Shown: positions 25,975 through 34,299 of the stretch, one piece after another | Layout of the letters: the number at the start of each line of letters is the position of its first letter | How positions within the stretch are numbered: the first letter of the stretch is position 1 | Origin: Streptomyces niveus | GTDB taxonomy: Bacteria > Actinomycetota > Actinomycetes > Streptomycetales > Streptomycetaceae | NCBI RefSeq assembly: GCF_002009175.1 | Contig: NZ_CP018047.1 | Span: 7,679,001 to 7,743,000, forward strand | Direction of reading: 5' to 3' | Length of the DNA stretch: 64,000 bases | Made by a program: the position numbers and the translations under genes | Notes under the pieces: model-generated | What the model was told of the DNA's origin: nothing | The model's input: only the letters and a program-made list of their open reading frames with translations | The model's database searches: none

Positions 25975-26378
25975 CAGGGCAGCGGCTCGGACATGGCGCT
26001 CAGATGGATACCGACGAGCCGCCACCCGTCCCCGGCCCCGTTCCCGTCCCCGGCCCCCTCTCCGCCCTTCGCCAGGAACTGGGTCGCGCGGAAGCGTCCG
26101 TCGGCGTCCCTGCCGTCGACGATGCTCTGCTGACACTGCACCCCGATGGCCACCGCGGCGTCGCCGTGCCGGCGCACCTCGACCTCCTTCCAGTCGAACG
26201 AGTCATGGATGAGGTCGCCCGAGGCGTACCGCTCCAGCCAGCGCGCCTTGTCGAGGATGAATCCGCGCGGACCGACCCCGCGGAAGTCCTCCGCGAGCAG
26301 CCGGTCCAACATGTCGATGTCACCGTGCAGTTCGGCCTTCGCCCACCGTCGGCCGAACTCGGCCAGCTCCCTGTCCAT
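25974..26378 (-). CDS. NTF2/SnoaL-fold protein (DUF4440-like)
   Basis: Small cone-shaped alpha+beta protein, 134 residues, of the NTF2-like superfamily: ELAEFGRRWAKAELHGDIDM, LLAEDFRGVGPRGFILDKAR and WRLVGIHLSAMSEP. The fold covers isomerases, dehydratases and small-ligand binders, so no reaction can be assigned. A Gly/Asp-rich loop (GGEGAGDGNGAGDG, about 109-122) interrupts the last strands. Start at 26378 is chosen for GGGAGATGGCGG upstream; the frame runs back to 26429 without a ribosome site. Confidence 0.75.
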   Translation of the reverse strand: MDRELAEFGRRWAKAELHGDIDMLDRLLAEDFRGVGPRGFILDKARWLERYASGDLIHDSFDWKEVEVRRHGDAAVAIGVQCQQSIVDGRDADGRFRATQFLAKGGEGAGDGNGAGDGWRLVGIHLSAMSEPLP

Positions 26379-26595
26379 CCGCCATCTCCCCGTCCGCCAC
26401 GAGTGCTCCGTCGTCGCCCCAGACTCCACCGCGACGGCTTACGGCGCATCGGCTCGCCGGACGGTCCGCGACTACTGCGCGGGGAGTACCGCGGGAGTGC
26501 GGGGACGAAAGTGCTACCACCGGCGTAGACGCACGCTTATGCGAGTGAGCTTCACGGCCATGTTCGGCGGGACCGCCGCGTACTTGACTGAACGC

Positions 26596-27447
26596 ATGAC
26601 ACAGAGCACGCACAACACCGAGAACACGCGGGCGGCGGAGGCGAGGACGACCCTGGTCACCGGTGGTACGGGCAAGACCGGACGGCGCGTGGCCGCCCGG
26701 CTCACGGAGCGCGGACTGCCGGTGCGCATCGCCTCACGCGGCAGCGGGATCCCCTTCGTGTGGGAGGAGCCCGACACCTGGGACGACGCGCTGGACGGTG
26801 TCGGAGCCGTCTACCTCAGCTACTACCCGGACCTCGCCTTCCCCGGCGCCGCCGAGACCGTCGGAGCCTTCGCGGAACGCGCCGTCGCCAGGGGCGTACG
26901 CCGCCTGGTGCTGCTCGCCGGGCGCGGTGAGGAAGGCGCCCTGATCTCCGAGGACAAGGTGCGGAGCAGCGGCGCCGATGTGACCGTCGTCCGGGCGAGC
27001 TGGTTCAACCAGAACTTCGACGAGGGCTTCTTCCTGGAGCCCGTGCTCGCCGGGGAGTTGGCGCTGCCGACCGGGGACGCGGTCGAGCCCTTCGTCGACG
27101 TCGACGATGTCGCGGACGTCGCCGTCGCGGCGCTCACCGACGACCGGCACATCGGCAGGACGTACGAGCTGTCCGGACCCCGGCTCATCGGCTTCGCGGA
27201 GATCGCCGCCGAACTGTCCCGGGCCACCGGCCGGGAGATCGTGTACGCACCGGTCACGCTCGAGGAGTACCGCGACTTCCTCCTCTCGGTGGGCGCCCCC
27301 GCCGACTTCGCCGACCTCTTCGAGCTGATCAACGACGGCCGCAACGCGCACCTCGTGCACGGCGTCGAGGAAGCCCTCGGCCGTAAGCCCAAGGACTTCA
27401 CCGACTTCGCCGCGGACGTCGCGCGCACCGGTGCCTGGCGGCCCTGA
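26596..27447 (+). CDS. NmrA-like NAD(P)-binding epimerase/reductase
   Basis: Atypical short-chain dehydrogenase of the NmrA/QOR2 type, 283 residues. Rossmann glycine motif LVTGGTGKTGRRVAARL (about 17-33), then DDALDGVGAVYLSYYPD and the late FVDVDDVADVAVAALTDD. These proteins sense or reduce NAD(P)-linked substrates; several accept quinones. ATG at 26596 (MTQST) has no visible ribosome site; in-frame ATGs at 26539 and 26560 are alternatives, so the start is uncertain. Monocistronic. Confidence 0.8.
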   Translation: MTQSTHNTENTRAAEARTTLVTGGTGKTGRRVAARLTERGLPVRIASRGSGIPFVWEEPDTWDDALDGVGAVYLSYYPDLAFPGAAETVGAFAERAVARGVRRLVLLAGRGEEGALISEDKVRSSGADVTVVRASWFNQNFDEGFFLEPVLAGELALPTGDAVEPFVDVDDVADVAVAALTDDRHIGRTYELSGPRLIGFAEIAAELSRATGREIVYAPVTLEEYRDFLLSVGAPADFADLFELINDGRNAHLVHGVEEALGRKPKDFTDFAADVARTGAWRP

Positions 27448-27505
27448 CCCGGCCATATCGATGATTCGGCGCGCCGGGTGGCGCGGGGTGCGGCACGCTG
27501 GGGGT

Positions 27506-27967
27506 ATGGACGCGAGCTCAGACGATGCATTCGACGACGCGGCGGCCCGGCGGCTGCTGGAGGTCGGGAAGCGTGAGGAGGAACTCCGCGAGGAGTTCCG
27601 AGTGGACGGCCCCGAGTGGGAGCGGATGTCCGTCTCCCAGTACACGGCCTACGCCGCCATGATTCACGAGGAGGGCGGCTGGCGGCAGTTGTTCCCGGCC
27701 GTGCCCTTCGAGGAGGAGGCACGGCTCGATCTCGGCGCCGTGCTGCGCGCACGGGGCGCGCACGCGGGGGAGTTCGCGGGCCGTTTCGGCCGGGCGGCCG
27801 ACGCGGTGGAACGCGGTGAGGACCAGGTGATCATCGCGGAGGACGTCTTCCGGATGGTACGTGTCGAGCAGACGGTCATCATGACGAGTCACGGGCCGCA
27901 GACCCCCCGGGCCGGCGACCGTGAGTTTCCCGACGAACTGGACGAGCGGCCCGGAGCCGGTGACTGA
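27506..27967 (+). CDS. Hypothetical protein (153 aa)
   Basis: I do not recognise this protein with confidence. It is acidic, has a charged helical N-terminus (AARRLLEVGKREEELREEF), a middle with YTAYAAMIHEEGGWRQL and FEEEARLDLGA, and ends in FRMVRVEQTVIMTSHGPQTPR followed by an acidic tail. No signal peptide, TM helix or cysteine pair is seen. The TSHGPQTPRAGD ending recalls DUF5954-type Streptomyces proteins, a weak resemblance. ATG at 27506 with a G-rich upstream stretch. A strong terminator follows. Confidence 0.7.
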   Translation: MDASSDDAFDDAAARRLLEVGKREEELREEFRVDGPEWERMSVSQYTAYAAMIHEEGGWRQLFPAVPFEEEARLDLGAVLRARGAHAGEFAGRFGRAADAVERGEDQVIIAEDVFRMVRVEQTVIMTSHGPQTPRAGDREFPDELDERPGAGD

Positions 27968-27992
27968 CCTCCCGGACGTCGGGGACCCGAGT

Positions 27993-28031
27993 GCGCAGCC
28001 CCGCCCCGACGGGGGTGGGGCGGGGCTGCGC
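27993..28031. terminator. Strong bidirectional terminator
   Basis: Perfect 15-bp inverted repeat (27993-28007 with 28017-28031), 9-nt loop, between convergent genes. Confidence 0.85.
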
Positions 28032-28050
28032 ACACTTTGCCGACGTAACG

Positions 28051-29814
28051 TCAGGAGTCCTGCCGGGCAACCGGTTCGGGCGCCGAGGTCGCCACATAGG
28101 CGCTCCAGATCAGCGCTGTCAGGTCGTCCCCGGTGTTCTTGAGCGGCACCTGTTTGCCCGTCTTCGCGCTCTCGCCGAACAGCCCGATCGAAGTCACCAG
28201 GTCCGGAGTTGAACCGATGAACCACTCCGCCTTCCTGTCATCGGTGTGGCCCGAAGCCCCCTTACCGACACCCACGTCCGCCGTTTCCGACAGCGGCGGC
28301 ACGGATCCGTCCGGCCAACCGGACGGCCCCGCCGGGCCCTTCCCCGAGACGGCGGCGTGGGCGAACTTCGCGGCCGCGCTGCCGATCACCCGCTCGCCTG
28401 TCGCGTCGGGCAGCTCGACGGTCCGGTCACCGCGCCGCGCGGACTTCACGATCGACGGGGTGACCTTCTCGCCGTCGTTGGCCAGGGTGGCGTGGACCCC
28501 CGCCATCTCCAGCGGACTCGCGCCCATCAGCCCGAGCGACGTCGCCTGGGGGGCGGCGAAGCCGGCCCGGTCCGCGGTCATTCCCAGCCGCTTCGCGGTC
28601 CGCCTGATCGCACCCGCGTCCACCGCTCCTCTGCCCTCCTCGGCCTCCATCCGCGCGGCGAGAACCACGGGCGCGAACGTGGGCCCCGCCTGGTAGTCGG
28701 CGCGTGTCGCGTTGTTCAGGTAGTGCCGCAGATAGTCGTCGCCGCCGTACAGCGCCACGATGCGCCCGGACCTCGGATTCACGGACGCGGCGCCCACCTG
28801 CCGGTCCGGATCCGTCTTCGGCCTCTGCGGCTCCTTCGGCGTTTTCGACCGCGGGACGGGGTGCGACGTGCCCAGCCCGGCGGCCACCGCCTCGCGCAGT
28901 GCCTGCTGCCTCTTCGGTTCGATGTTCAGCGTGATCCGCCAGCCACCACCCGCCAGTTCCTGCTCGCCGACGCCCGCGGCGATCAGCTCACGCCGGGCGG
29001 CGTCCACCAGATAGCCGGCCTGCCCGGCCAGCTCCGCCGAGGCCTTCGGGTCCAGGGGCACCGGGAAACGCATCTCCAGCCGGTCGTCCGCGTCGAGCCA
29101 CCCCTCGCCGACCATGTTGTCCAGCACATAGCCCCAGCGCGCCTTCGCGTTTCTCTTGTCGGCGGGGGAGGCGACGGCCCAGTCGTACCGGCTGGGCGCC
29201 TGGAGCAGCGCGGCGAGATACGCGCCCTCCTCGACCGTGAGGTCTTCGACCTCCTTGTCGTAGTACGAACGCGCCGCCGCCTGGACGCCGTACGCGAGCC
29301 GGCCGTAGTAGCTGCTGTTGAGATATCCGGCCAGGATGTCGTCCTTCGAGTTGTGCCGGTCGACCTTGAGGGAGATGAACAGCTCCTTCACCTTGCGGGT
29401 GACCGTCTGCTCCTGGCTGAGGTAGTAGTTCTTCACGTACTGCTGGGTGATGGTCGAGCCGCCCTGCTTGCCGCCGCCGGTCACCGTGCTGAAGACGCCG
29501 CGCGCCGTGCCGGAGAGTGAGACGCCGGAGTCGCTGTAGAAGTCCTTGTTCTCTGCGGCGACGAACGCCCGCCGCACGTTCTCGGGGACTCTGCTCAGCG
29601 GTACGGACTCCCGGTTGACCTCTCCGGTGCGGGCGAGTCGGGTGCCGTCGGCGAACAGATAGACATTGCTCTGTGCCTTCGCCTGCTCATTGGCTCTGGG
29701 GATGTCGATGACCAGATACATCACGGTGAATGCCGCGATGAGCAGGAGGCACACGGTGACACAGGCGGCCAGGGCCCTGCGCCAGGTGAGGAGGCGACGG
29801 ATACGCATACGCAT
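28051..29814 (-). CDS. Class A PBP with intact glycosyltransferase and degenerate transpeptidase
   Basis: Membrane peptidoglycan polymerase, 587 residues. A cytoplasmic start, one TM helix (about 12-35), and a GT51 glycosyltransferase domain (about 60-240) with catalytic AAENKDFYSDSG (Glu about 86) and KQGGSTITQQYVKN. The C-terminal transpeptidase-like domain (about 340-570) is inactive by sequence: the place of STFK reads GPTFAP (28672-28683), the stretch that normally holds SxN is missing (about 60 residues shorter than active relatives), and KTGTS reads KGASG. Conserved scaffold such as LNNATRADYQ, GASPLEMAGVHATLANDG and EWFIGSTPDLVTSIGLFG remains. Start at 29814 has GAGGA 7 nt upstream. 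It lies 160 bp downstream of the sensor kinase gene, same strand. Confidence 0.9.
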   Translation of the reverse strand: MRMRIRRLLTWRRALAACVTVCLLLIAAFTVMYLVIDIPRANEQAKAQSNVYLFADGTRLARTGEVNRESVPLSRVPENVRRAFVAAENKDFYSDSGVSLSGTARGVFSTVTGGGKQGGSTITQQYVKNYYLSQEQTVTRKVKELFISLKVDRHNSKDDILAGYLNSSYYGRLAYGVQAAARSYYDKEVEDLTVEEGAYLAALLQAPSRYDWAVASPADKRNAKARWGYVLDNMVGEGWLDADDRLEMRFPVPLDPKASAELAGQAGYLVDAARRELIAAGVGEQELAGGGWRITLNIEPKRQQALREAVAAGLGTSHPVPRSKTPKEPQRPKTDPDRQVGAASVNPRSGRIVALYGGDDYLRHYLNNATRADYQAGPTFAPVVLAARMEAEEGRGAVDAGAIRRTAKRLGMTADRAGFAAPQATSLGLMGASPLEMAGVHATLANDGEKVTPSIVKSARRGDRTVELPDATGERVIGSAAAKFAHAAVSGKGPAGPSGWPDGSVPPLSETADVGVGKGASGHTDDRKAEWFIGSTPDLVTSIGLFGESAKTGKQVPLKNTGDDLTALIWSAYVATSAPEPVARQDS

Positions 29815-29974
29815 GGCGCGATCCTCGGCGCCGAAGATCTTCGTCAAGGGGAAGGAACGTGTCGACTTGCGCGCGGAGATGTATCGGCCGTGTATCAGCG
29901 GTCCGCAGGGGAGGCGTGATGGGTGGTTCGTCCTCAACTGCCGTTCGGGGAAGGCATGTTGGCTTAGGAGATGC

Positions 29975-31192
29975 TTACGGCAGTCGGAGGGTGGCGAGCG
30001 CGCCGCCGTCGGGCGCGTTGGCGAACGTCAGCGCCGCGCCGATGACATGGGCCTGGCCCAGCGCGATCGTGAGGCCCAGCCCATGACCCGTACCGCGCTC
30101 GCGGGCGCCGGTCCGGAAACGCTGCGGGCCGTCGTCGAGCAGCGTGGCCGGGTAGCCGGGGCCGTGATCGCGTACGTCCACGGTCCTGCCGTCGTCGGAC
30201 ACCGTGATCTCGACGGGGGCCCGGCCGTGCCGGTGCGCGTTGACCACCAGATTGGTGAGGATGCGCTCCAGGCGCCGCGAGTCCGTCCGTACCGTCGCCG
30301 CCTCCGTGTCCCGGCCCGCCGAGAGGATCTTCGCGTCCAGCCCGGCGCGCGCCACGACATCCCTGACCAGCGGCTGAACAGGACACGGGGACAGATCCGC
30401 GTGCTCGGCGCCCGCGTCCAGCCGGGATATCTCCAGCAGCTCCTCGACCAGCGTGCTCAGCACCCGCACCCGGTCGCGCACATACCCGGCCGCCTCACCC
30501 TCCGGCAGCAGTTCGGCCGCCGTCACCAGACCCATCAGCGGCGTACGCAGCTCGTGCGCGACGTCGGCGGTGAAACGCTGCTCGCCGAGCAGCCGTTTCT
30601 GGAGCGCGCCGGCCATCGAGTCCACGGCCGTGGAGATGTCGGCGATCTCGTCGCGCGGACGTGCTCCCGCCGCGATCCGCGCGTCCAGGTCCCCGGCGGC
30701 GATACGGCGCGCGGTGCCCGCGGCGGTACGCAGCCTGCGGCTCATCCGGCCGGCGGTGACCACCCCCAGCGGCACCACCACGACGGTGGTGATCAGGCCC
30801 GCCACGACGATGCTCGCGTCGAGCGCGCCGATGTCCCGCATCGTGGTGGTCAGGTCGACACGTACGGACAGCACCCGGTCGCCGGCGGGTCTGGCCGCCC
30901 ACATCGCGGGCCCGGCGGAGCCGCCGGTGAACTCCGTTCCCCGGTGCCCCTTCCCGACCAGCTTCCGCAGACCGTCCGGCAGCCCCGGCGCGTCGAGGGC
31001 CGCTCCCGACCCCTCGACGTCGCCGGTGCGGGCGTAGGTGACCGCAGCCCGGTCCAGGGTGACCCGGGCGGACTCACGCGCCTGCGACAGCTCACGGTCC
31101 CGCGAGAACTGGTGCACCAGCACACCGACCGCCGCCGCGACGGCGCAGGCGGCGGCGGCCACCAGAGCCGCGATGCGCCATCTCAGGGCCAT
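29975..31192 (-). CDS. Sensor histidine kinase (CseC-like)
   Basis: Two-TM membrane histidine kinase, 405 residues. TM1 about 6-28, extracytoplasmic sensor about 29-115, TM2 about 120-145, HAMP about 146-198, H-box FTADVAHELRTPLMG (His about 210), N-box TNLVVNAHRHG, G-boxes VRDHGPGYP and GTGHGLGLTIALGQ. The start at 31192 lies 2 nt after the response regulator stop. The set lipoprotein-regulator-kinase matches the order cseA-cseB-cseC of the S. coelicolor cell-envelope stress system, but without sigE in front. The signal is probably envelope damage; this is inferred from the operon. Confidence 0.88.
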   Translation of the reverse strand: MALRWRIAALVAAAACAVAAAVGVLVHQFSRDRELSQARESARVTLDRAAVTYARTGDVEGSGAALDAPGLPDGLRKLVGKGHRGTEFTGGSAGPAMWAARPAGDRVLSVRVDLTTTMRDIGALDASIVVAGLITTVVVVPLGVVTAGRMSRRLRTAAGTARRIAAGDLDARIAAGARPRDEIADISTAVDSMAGALQKRLLGEQRFTADVAHELRTPLMGLVTAAELLPEGEAAGYVRDRVRVLSTLVEELLEISRLDAGAEHADLSPCPVQPLVRDVVARAGLDAKILSAGRDTEAATVRTDSRRLERILTNLVVNAHRHGRAPVEITVSDDGRTVDVRDHGPGYPATLLDDGPQRFRTGARERGTGHGLGLTIALGQAHVIGAALTFANAPDGGALATLRLP

Positions 31193-31194
31193 CG

Positions 31195-31935
31195 TCAGCG
31201 CCGCAGCTTGTAGCCGAAGCCGCGGACCGTCTCGATCCGGTCGGCGCCTATCTTCGCCCGCAGTCGCTGCACATGGAGGTCGACCACCCGGGTGTCGCCG
31301 TGCCAGGCGTGGTCCCACACCCGGCTGAGCAGGGTACGGCGCTCCAGTACGACTCCGGGTGAACCGGCGAACTCCAGGAGCATCCGCAGCTCGGTGGGTG
31401 TCAGCGCGACGACCTCGCCCGCGCGGCGTACCTCCATGCCGCGCGTGTCGACCGTCAGATCGCCGAACGCCAGGACCGCGGACTCGGCCTGCCCGCTGTT
31501 GCCGGCGCCCGCCCCGACGAGGGCAGGGGTGAACGACACCCGCCGCAGCAGGGACCGGATACGGGCGACGAGCACCGCGCTCTCGCAGGGCTTGACCACA
31601 TAGTCGTCCGCCCCCGCCTCCAGACCGGCCACGACATCCAGCGCGTCGCCGCGCGCGGACATCATCAGGATCGGCGCCAGGCTCAACTCCCTTACGCGTC
31701 GGCACAGTCCGATGCCGTCGAGGTCGGGCAGCATGACGTCGAGCAGCAGCAGATCGGGGTCGGTCTCCCGGAACATCTCCAGCCCGGTGAGGCCGTCGTG
31801 CGCCGTGGACACGGTGAATCCGTACCGCTCCAGGAGCATCCGTACGGTGTTGCGGATCACCTCGTCGTCCTCGACCAGGAGCAGCCGCGCCTCGGCCGCC
31901 GTGGCGGGCGGGGAGGGGTGTGCCGTCGACCTCAT
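31195..31935 (-). CDS. OmpR-family response regulator (CseB-like)
   Basis: 246-residue transcription factor. The receiver domain (about 17-130) has the acidic pair EDDE, phospho-acceptor Asp in LLLLDVMLPDLDG (about 66), MSARGD and the KP of VVKPCES. The C-terminal winged helix (about 155-245) has LTPTELRMLLEFAGSPG, RTLLSRVWDHAWHGDTRVVD and RGFGYKLR. The receiver closely follows CseB in its GLEAGADDYV and LVARIRSLLRR runs. Its ATG overlaps the lipoprotein stop (TGATG), so the three genes are coupled. It probably binds the direct repeat at 32813-32840. Confidence 0.9.
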   Translation of the reverse strand: MRSTAHPSPPATAAEARLLLVEDDEVIRNTVRMLLERYGFTVSTAHDGLTGLEMFRETDPDLLLLDVMLPDLDGIGLCRRVRELSLAPILMMSARGDALDVVAGLEAGADDYVVKPCESAVLVARIRSLLRRVSFTPALVGAGAGNSGQAESAVLAFGDLTVDTRGMEVRRAGEVVALTPTELRMLLEFAGSPGVVLERRTLLSRVWDHAWHGDTRVVDLHVQRLRAKIGADRIETVRGFGYKLRR

Positions 31936-32732
31936 CACGGTCTCCGCTCCCCGGCGTCGGTGCCGGTGCCGTTGTCGGTGCCGTTGTCGGGACGTGTACG
32001 CGGCACCGGACCGGGCCCGGCGTGCTGTTGCGGCACCGCCTTCTCGGGAGCCAGCGGGTCGGGCGCCCGCGTCGCGTCGTCCGACGACTTCCACGGGTTC
32101 TCGACGGTCATCACCTCGCCGTTCCACCGGTAGCGGGTGGTGACGCGGCCGTTCTGGCCCGTCGACGTGAGGATCAGGTCCGTGCCGAACGTCTCGCCGG
32201 TCAGGCCCTCCGGACCCCAGTTGATCAGCACCGGCCGCACGGTGTCGCCCGACGCCCGGTAGACCTGAATGAGGGTCAGCCCGGACGACGGTTCGTCCAG
32301 CGCCACCACCAACTCGTCCCGGCCGTCCGCCGTCAGATCCCGGTACACGGCGTCGCGCAGACCGCACTCGGCCCCCGGGCAGTTCCGGAGCGCGACGCGC
32401 ACGAACTCCGGCACGTTGGGGTCCTTCGCCAGCAACTTCCGCACCGGCACGTCCTTCAGCCCGCCCGCCGGCACACTCACGTCGCGCACCGGCAGATACG
32501 GCTCGAAGGCCAGGTCTGCGTTCCCGTCCGTCGGCGGCACCGGCGGCGCGTAGTCCGGCCACAGCGGCGCCGACCTGACCGGCGGGGACAGTTCGGGCGC
32601 CGGACCGCCGTCCCGTGCCCCGGTCTCGGCGGCGCAGCCGGCGGCACCCGAGAGAGCCGCCGTGGCGGCCAGAGCGGCGAGGACGACGGGCCGCCCGTGA
32701 CGCGAGGGGTCGAAGTGGGGGAGACGGCGCAT
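31935..32732 (-). CDS. Lipoprotein of the Cse-like operon
   Basis: 265-residue predicted lipoprotein. The signal peptide has a lipobox LSGAAGC (Cys about 33). The exported part contains FVRVALRNCPGAECGLRDAVYRDLTADGRDELVVALDE, with a two-Cys loop that could form a disulphide, and an FG-GAP-like DLTADGRDE Ca-binding-type turn. The C-terminus is a Thr/Gly/Asp-rich tail. In the S. coelicolor system CseA is a lipoprotein that dampens the response; the same negative role is a reasonable guess here. ATG at 32732 is preferred over the extended frame to 32888. A TACGCT block lies 9 nt upstream, so the transcript may be almost leaderless. Confidence 0.82.
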   Translation of the reverse strand: MRRLPHFDPSRHGRPVVLAALAATAALSGAAGCAAETGARDGGPAPELSPPVRSAPLWPDYAPPVPPTDGNADLAFEPYLPVRDVSVPAGGLKDVPVRKLLAKDPNVPEFVRVALRNCPGAECGLRDAVYRDLTADGRDELVVALDEPSSGLTLIQVYRASGDTVRPVLINWGPEGLTGETFGTDLILTSTGQNGRVTTRYRWNGEVMTVENPWKSSDDATRAPDPLAPEKAVPQQHAGPGPVPRTRPDNGTDNGTGTDAGERRP

Positions 32733-32812
32733 AGACGGATCAGCGTACCGGGGCGGATACGGCGGGCCTCGCGCACGTCCTCCCGGCGCCGACCGGAGAG
32801 GCCGGGTGGCCG

Positions 32813-32840
32813 GGGGCCTGAACATGCCGGGGCCTGAACA
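32813..32840. promoter_or_regulatory. 12-bp direct repeat, probable response-regulator box
   Basis: GGGGCCTGAACA occurs at 32813-32824 and again at 32829-32840 (16-bp period), about 80 bp upstream of the Cse-like operon and 66 bp upstream of the divergent 32906 gene. OmpR-type regulators bind direct repeats, so this is a candidate box for the adjacent regulator. Confidence 0.55.
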
Positions 32841-32905
32841 CGCAGGCGAAGACGCCCGTATCCCTCTGTGCACCCCCGTCCCCGCCATGTCGAGGAGATC
32901 AGCCC

Positions 32906-33226
32906 ATGAACGAGTACATCAATCTGCAAGCCCTCCCGGACGGTGAGGCCGAACTCCGTCTCGTCGTCCGTCTTCAGTGGGAGGACGTCGCCGCGCTCGG
33001 GCAGGAGGCCGGCCGGCTGGCGCACCAGATGCAGCGCCCCGTGAGTCTCGACGAGGCGGTCAGCCACCGGCTACGCGGTCGCTCGGCGACACACGCCAAG
33101 CCCGCGCAGGATCCGGGCCGGCCCGTCGGGGCGCCACCGGCCCCGGTGTCCTCGCTCGCGGGCCGCACGCCCGGTGAACACGCCCGGCAGGCGATAGAGA
33201 AGATCAACGGGCCCGAATCGGCTTGA
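32906..33226 (+). CDS. Hypothetical protein (106 aa), divergent from Cse-like operon
   Basis: I do not recognise this family. 106 residues: an N-terminal structured part (MNEYINLQALPDGEAELRLV, then VRLQWEDVAALGQEAGRLAHQM) and a Pro/Ala/Gly-rich tail ending AIEKINGPESA. No signal peptide or TM segment, so probably cytosolic. GAGGAG lies 9 nt before the ATG, supporting real translation. It shares its upstream region, including the direct repeat at 32813-32840, with the Cse-like operon and may be co-regulated. Confidence 0.7.
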   Translation: MNEYINLQALPDGEAELRLVVRLQWEDVAALGQEAGRLAHQMQRPVSLDEAVSHRLRGRSATHAKPAQDPGRPVGAPPAPVSSLAGRTPGEHARQAIEKINGPESA

Positions 33227-33253
33227 GTCTCCACCCGCTGGAAGCCGCAGACT
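33223..33253 (+). promoter_or_regulatory. MerR-type promoter with 19-bp spacer, leaderless
   Basis: TTGAGT (33223-33228), 19 nt, CAGACT (33248-33253), then 7 nt to the ATG at 33261. A long spacer with an inner dyad (TCCA-N5-TGGA, 33230-33242) and outer dyad GAGTCT/AGACTC is the hallmark of promoters activated by MerR proteins. Transcription would start at or next to the A of the ATG. Confidence 0.6.
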
Positions 33254-33260
33254 CGGTGGC

Positions 33261-34205
33261 ATGAACGACGACGGTGCGGACAACGACCGGTTGAACGACG
33301 ACGGTTCGATGGAGCTCACCATCGGACGGCTGGCCCGCCGTACCGGTATGTCGGTACGGACGATCCGCTACTGGTCCGACCTCGGGGTGCTGCCCCCGGT
33401 CGGCCGCTCGTCCGGTGGCTACCGGCTGTACGACGCCGAATCCGTGGCCCGGCTCGAACTCGTGCGTACGCTGCGTGAGTTGGGCCTCGGACTCGACGAC
33501 GTACGGCGGGTCCTCGCGGGCGAGACGAGCGTCGCCGAGGTCGCGGCGGTGCATGTGGCCGCCCTCGACGCGCGGATCCGTGCCCTCAAGGTGAGCAGGG
33601 CCGTCCTGTCGTCCGTCGCGAAGCGTGATTCCACGACCGAGGAGACAGCTCTCATGAACAGACTGGCCCGTCTCTCCGCCGACGAGCGCAGGCGAATCAT
33701 CGAGGACTTCATGGAGGAGGTCTTCGGAGGTCTCGACATCGACGACGAACTGCGCGGCCGGCTGCGGCACGCCTCCATCGACCTGCCTGACGATCCGACT
33801 CCCGACCAGGTGGACGCCTGGATCGAGCTGGCCGAACTGCTCCAGGACCCCGAATTCCGCGCCGGGATGCGGACGATGATGCGGCTCAACTCGCCGCTGC
33901 CGGGCACCGGCGAAGCAGCGCCCGGCGCCTCGATCTGGTTCGCCAGGCAGGTCGTCCAGGTCGTCGGCGAGGCCCGGGAACGCGGGATCGAGCCGACCGG
34001 ACCGGAGGCCGCCCGGATCATCCACGACCTGTTCGGGGACGCCGACCCGGCCGAGGTGCTGCTGCGCCTGGAGGCAGGTTCGGCGGCGGGCGCCGTACGG
34101 TACCGGCAACTCGTCGCGCGGGTGCGTGGGCGCGAGCCACAGCCCTCGCACACCGAGGAGTTCGCCTGGCTGGTCACGGCACTGGGCGCCGAGAGGGTCG
34201 GCTGA
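33261..34205 (+). CDS. MerR-family regulator with helical effector domain
   Basis: DNA-distorting transcriptional regulator, 314 residues. A short acidic head precedes the MerR HTH (about 17-85): LTIGRLARRTGMSVRTIRYWSD, PVGRSSGGYRLYDAESVARL, then the dimerisation helix. The C-terminal ~200 residues are helical with no thiol pair, so metals are unlikely to be the signal; a hydrophobic small molecule as for TipA/BmrR-like members is more likely. ATG at 33261 is preferred over ATG 33309, because the predicted promoter ends exactly at it. Probably autoregulated. Confidence 0.87.
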   Translation: MNDDGADNDRLNDDGSMELTIGRLARRTGMSVRTIRYWSDLGVLPPVGRSSGGYRLYDAESVARLELVRTLRELGLGLDDVRRVLAGETSVAEVAAVHVAALDARIRALKVSRAVLSSVAKRDSTTEETALMNRLARLSADERRRIIEDFMEEVFGGLDIDDELRGRLRHASIDLPDDPTPDQVDAWIELAELLQDPEFRAGMRTMMRLNSPLPGTGEAAPGASIWFARQVVQVVGEARERGIEPTGPEAARIIHDLFGDADPAEVLLRLEAGSAAGAVRYRQLVARVRGREPQPSHTEEFAWLVTALGAERVG

Positions 34206-34299
34206 CGGGCCACACGCCACATCGGGCGTACGCCCCGACTCGCCGGTGTCGCCGACCGCACCCCTATTCTGGATCCCGACCCGTAGGGAGTGTGGACCC

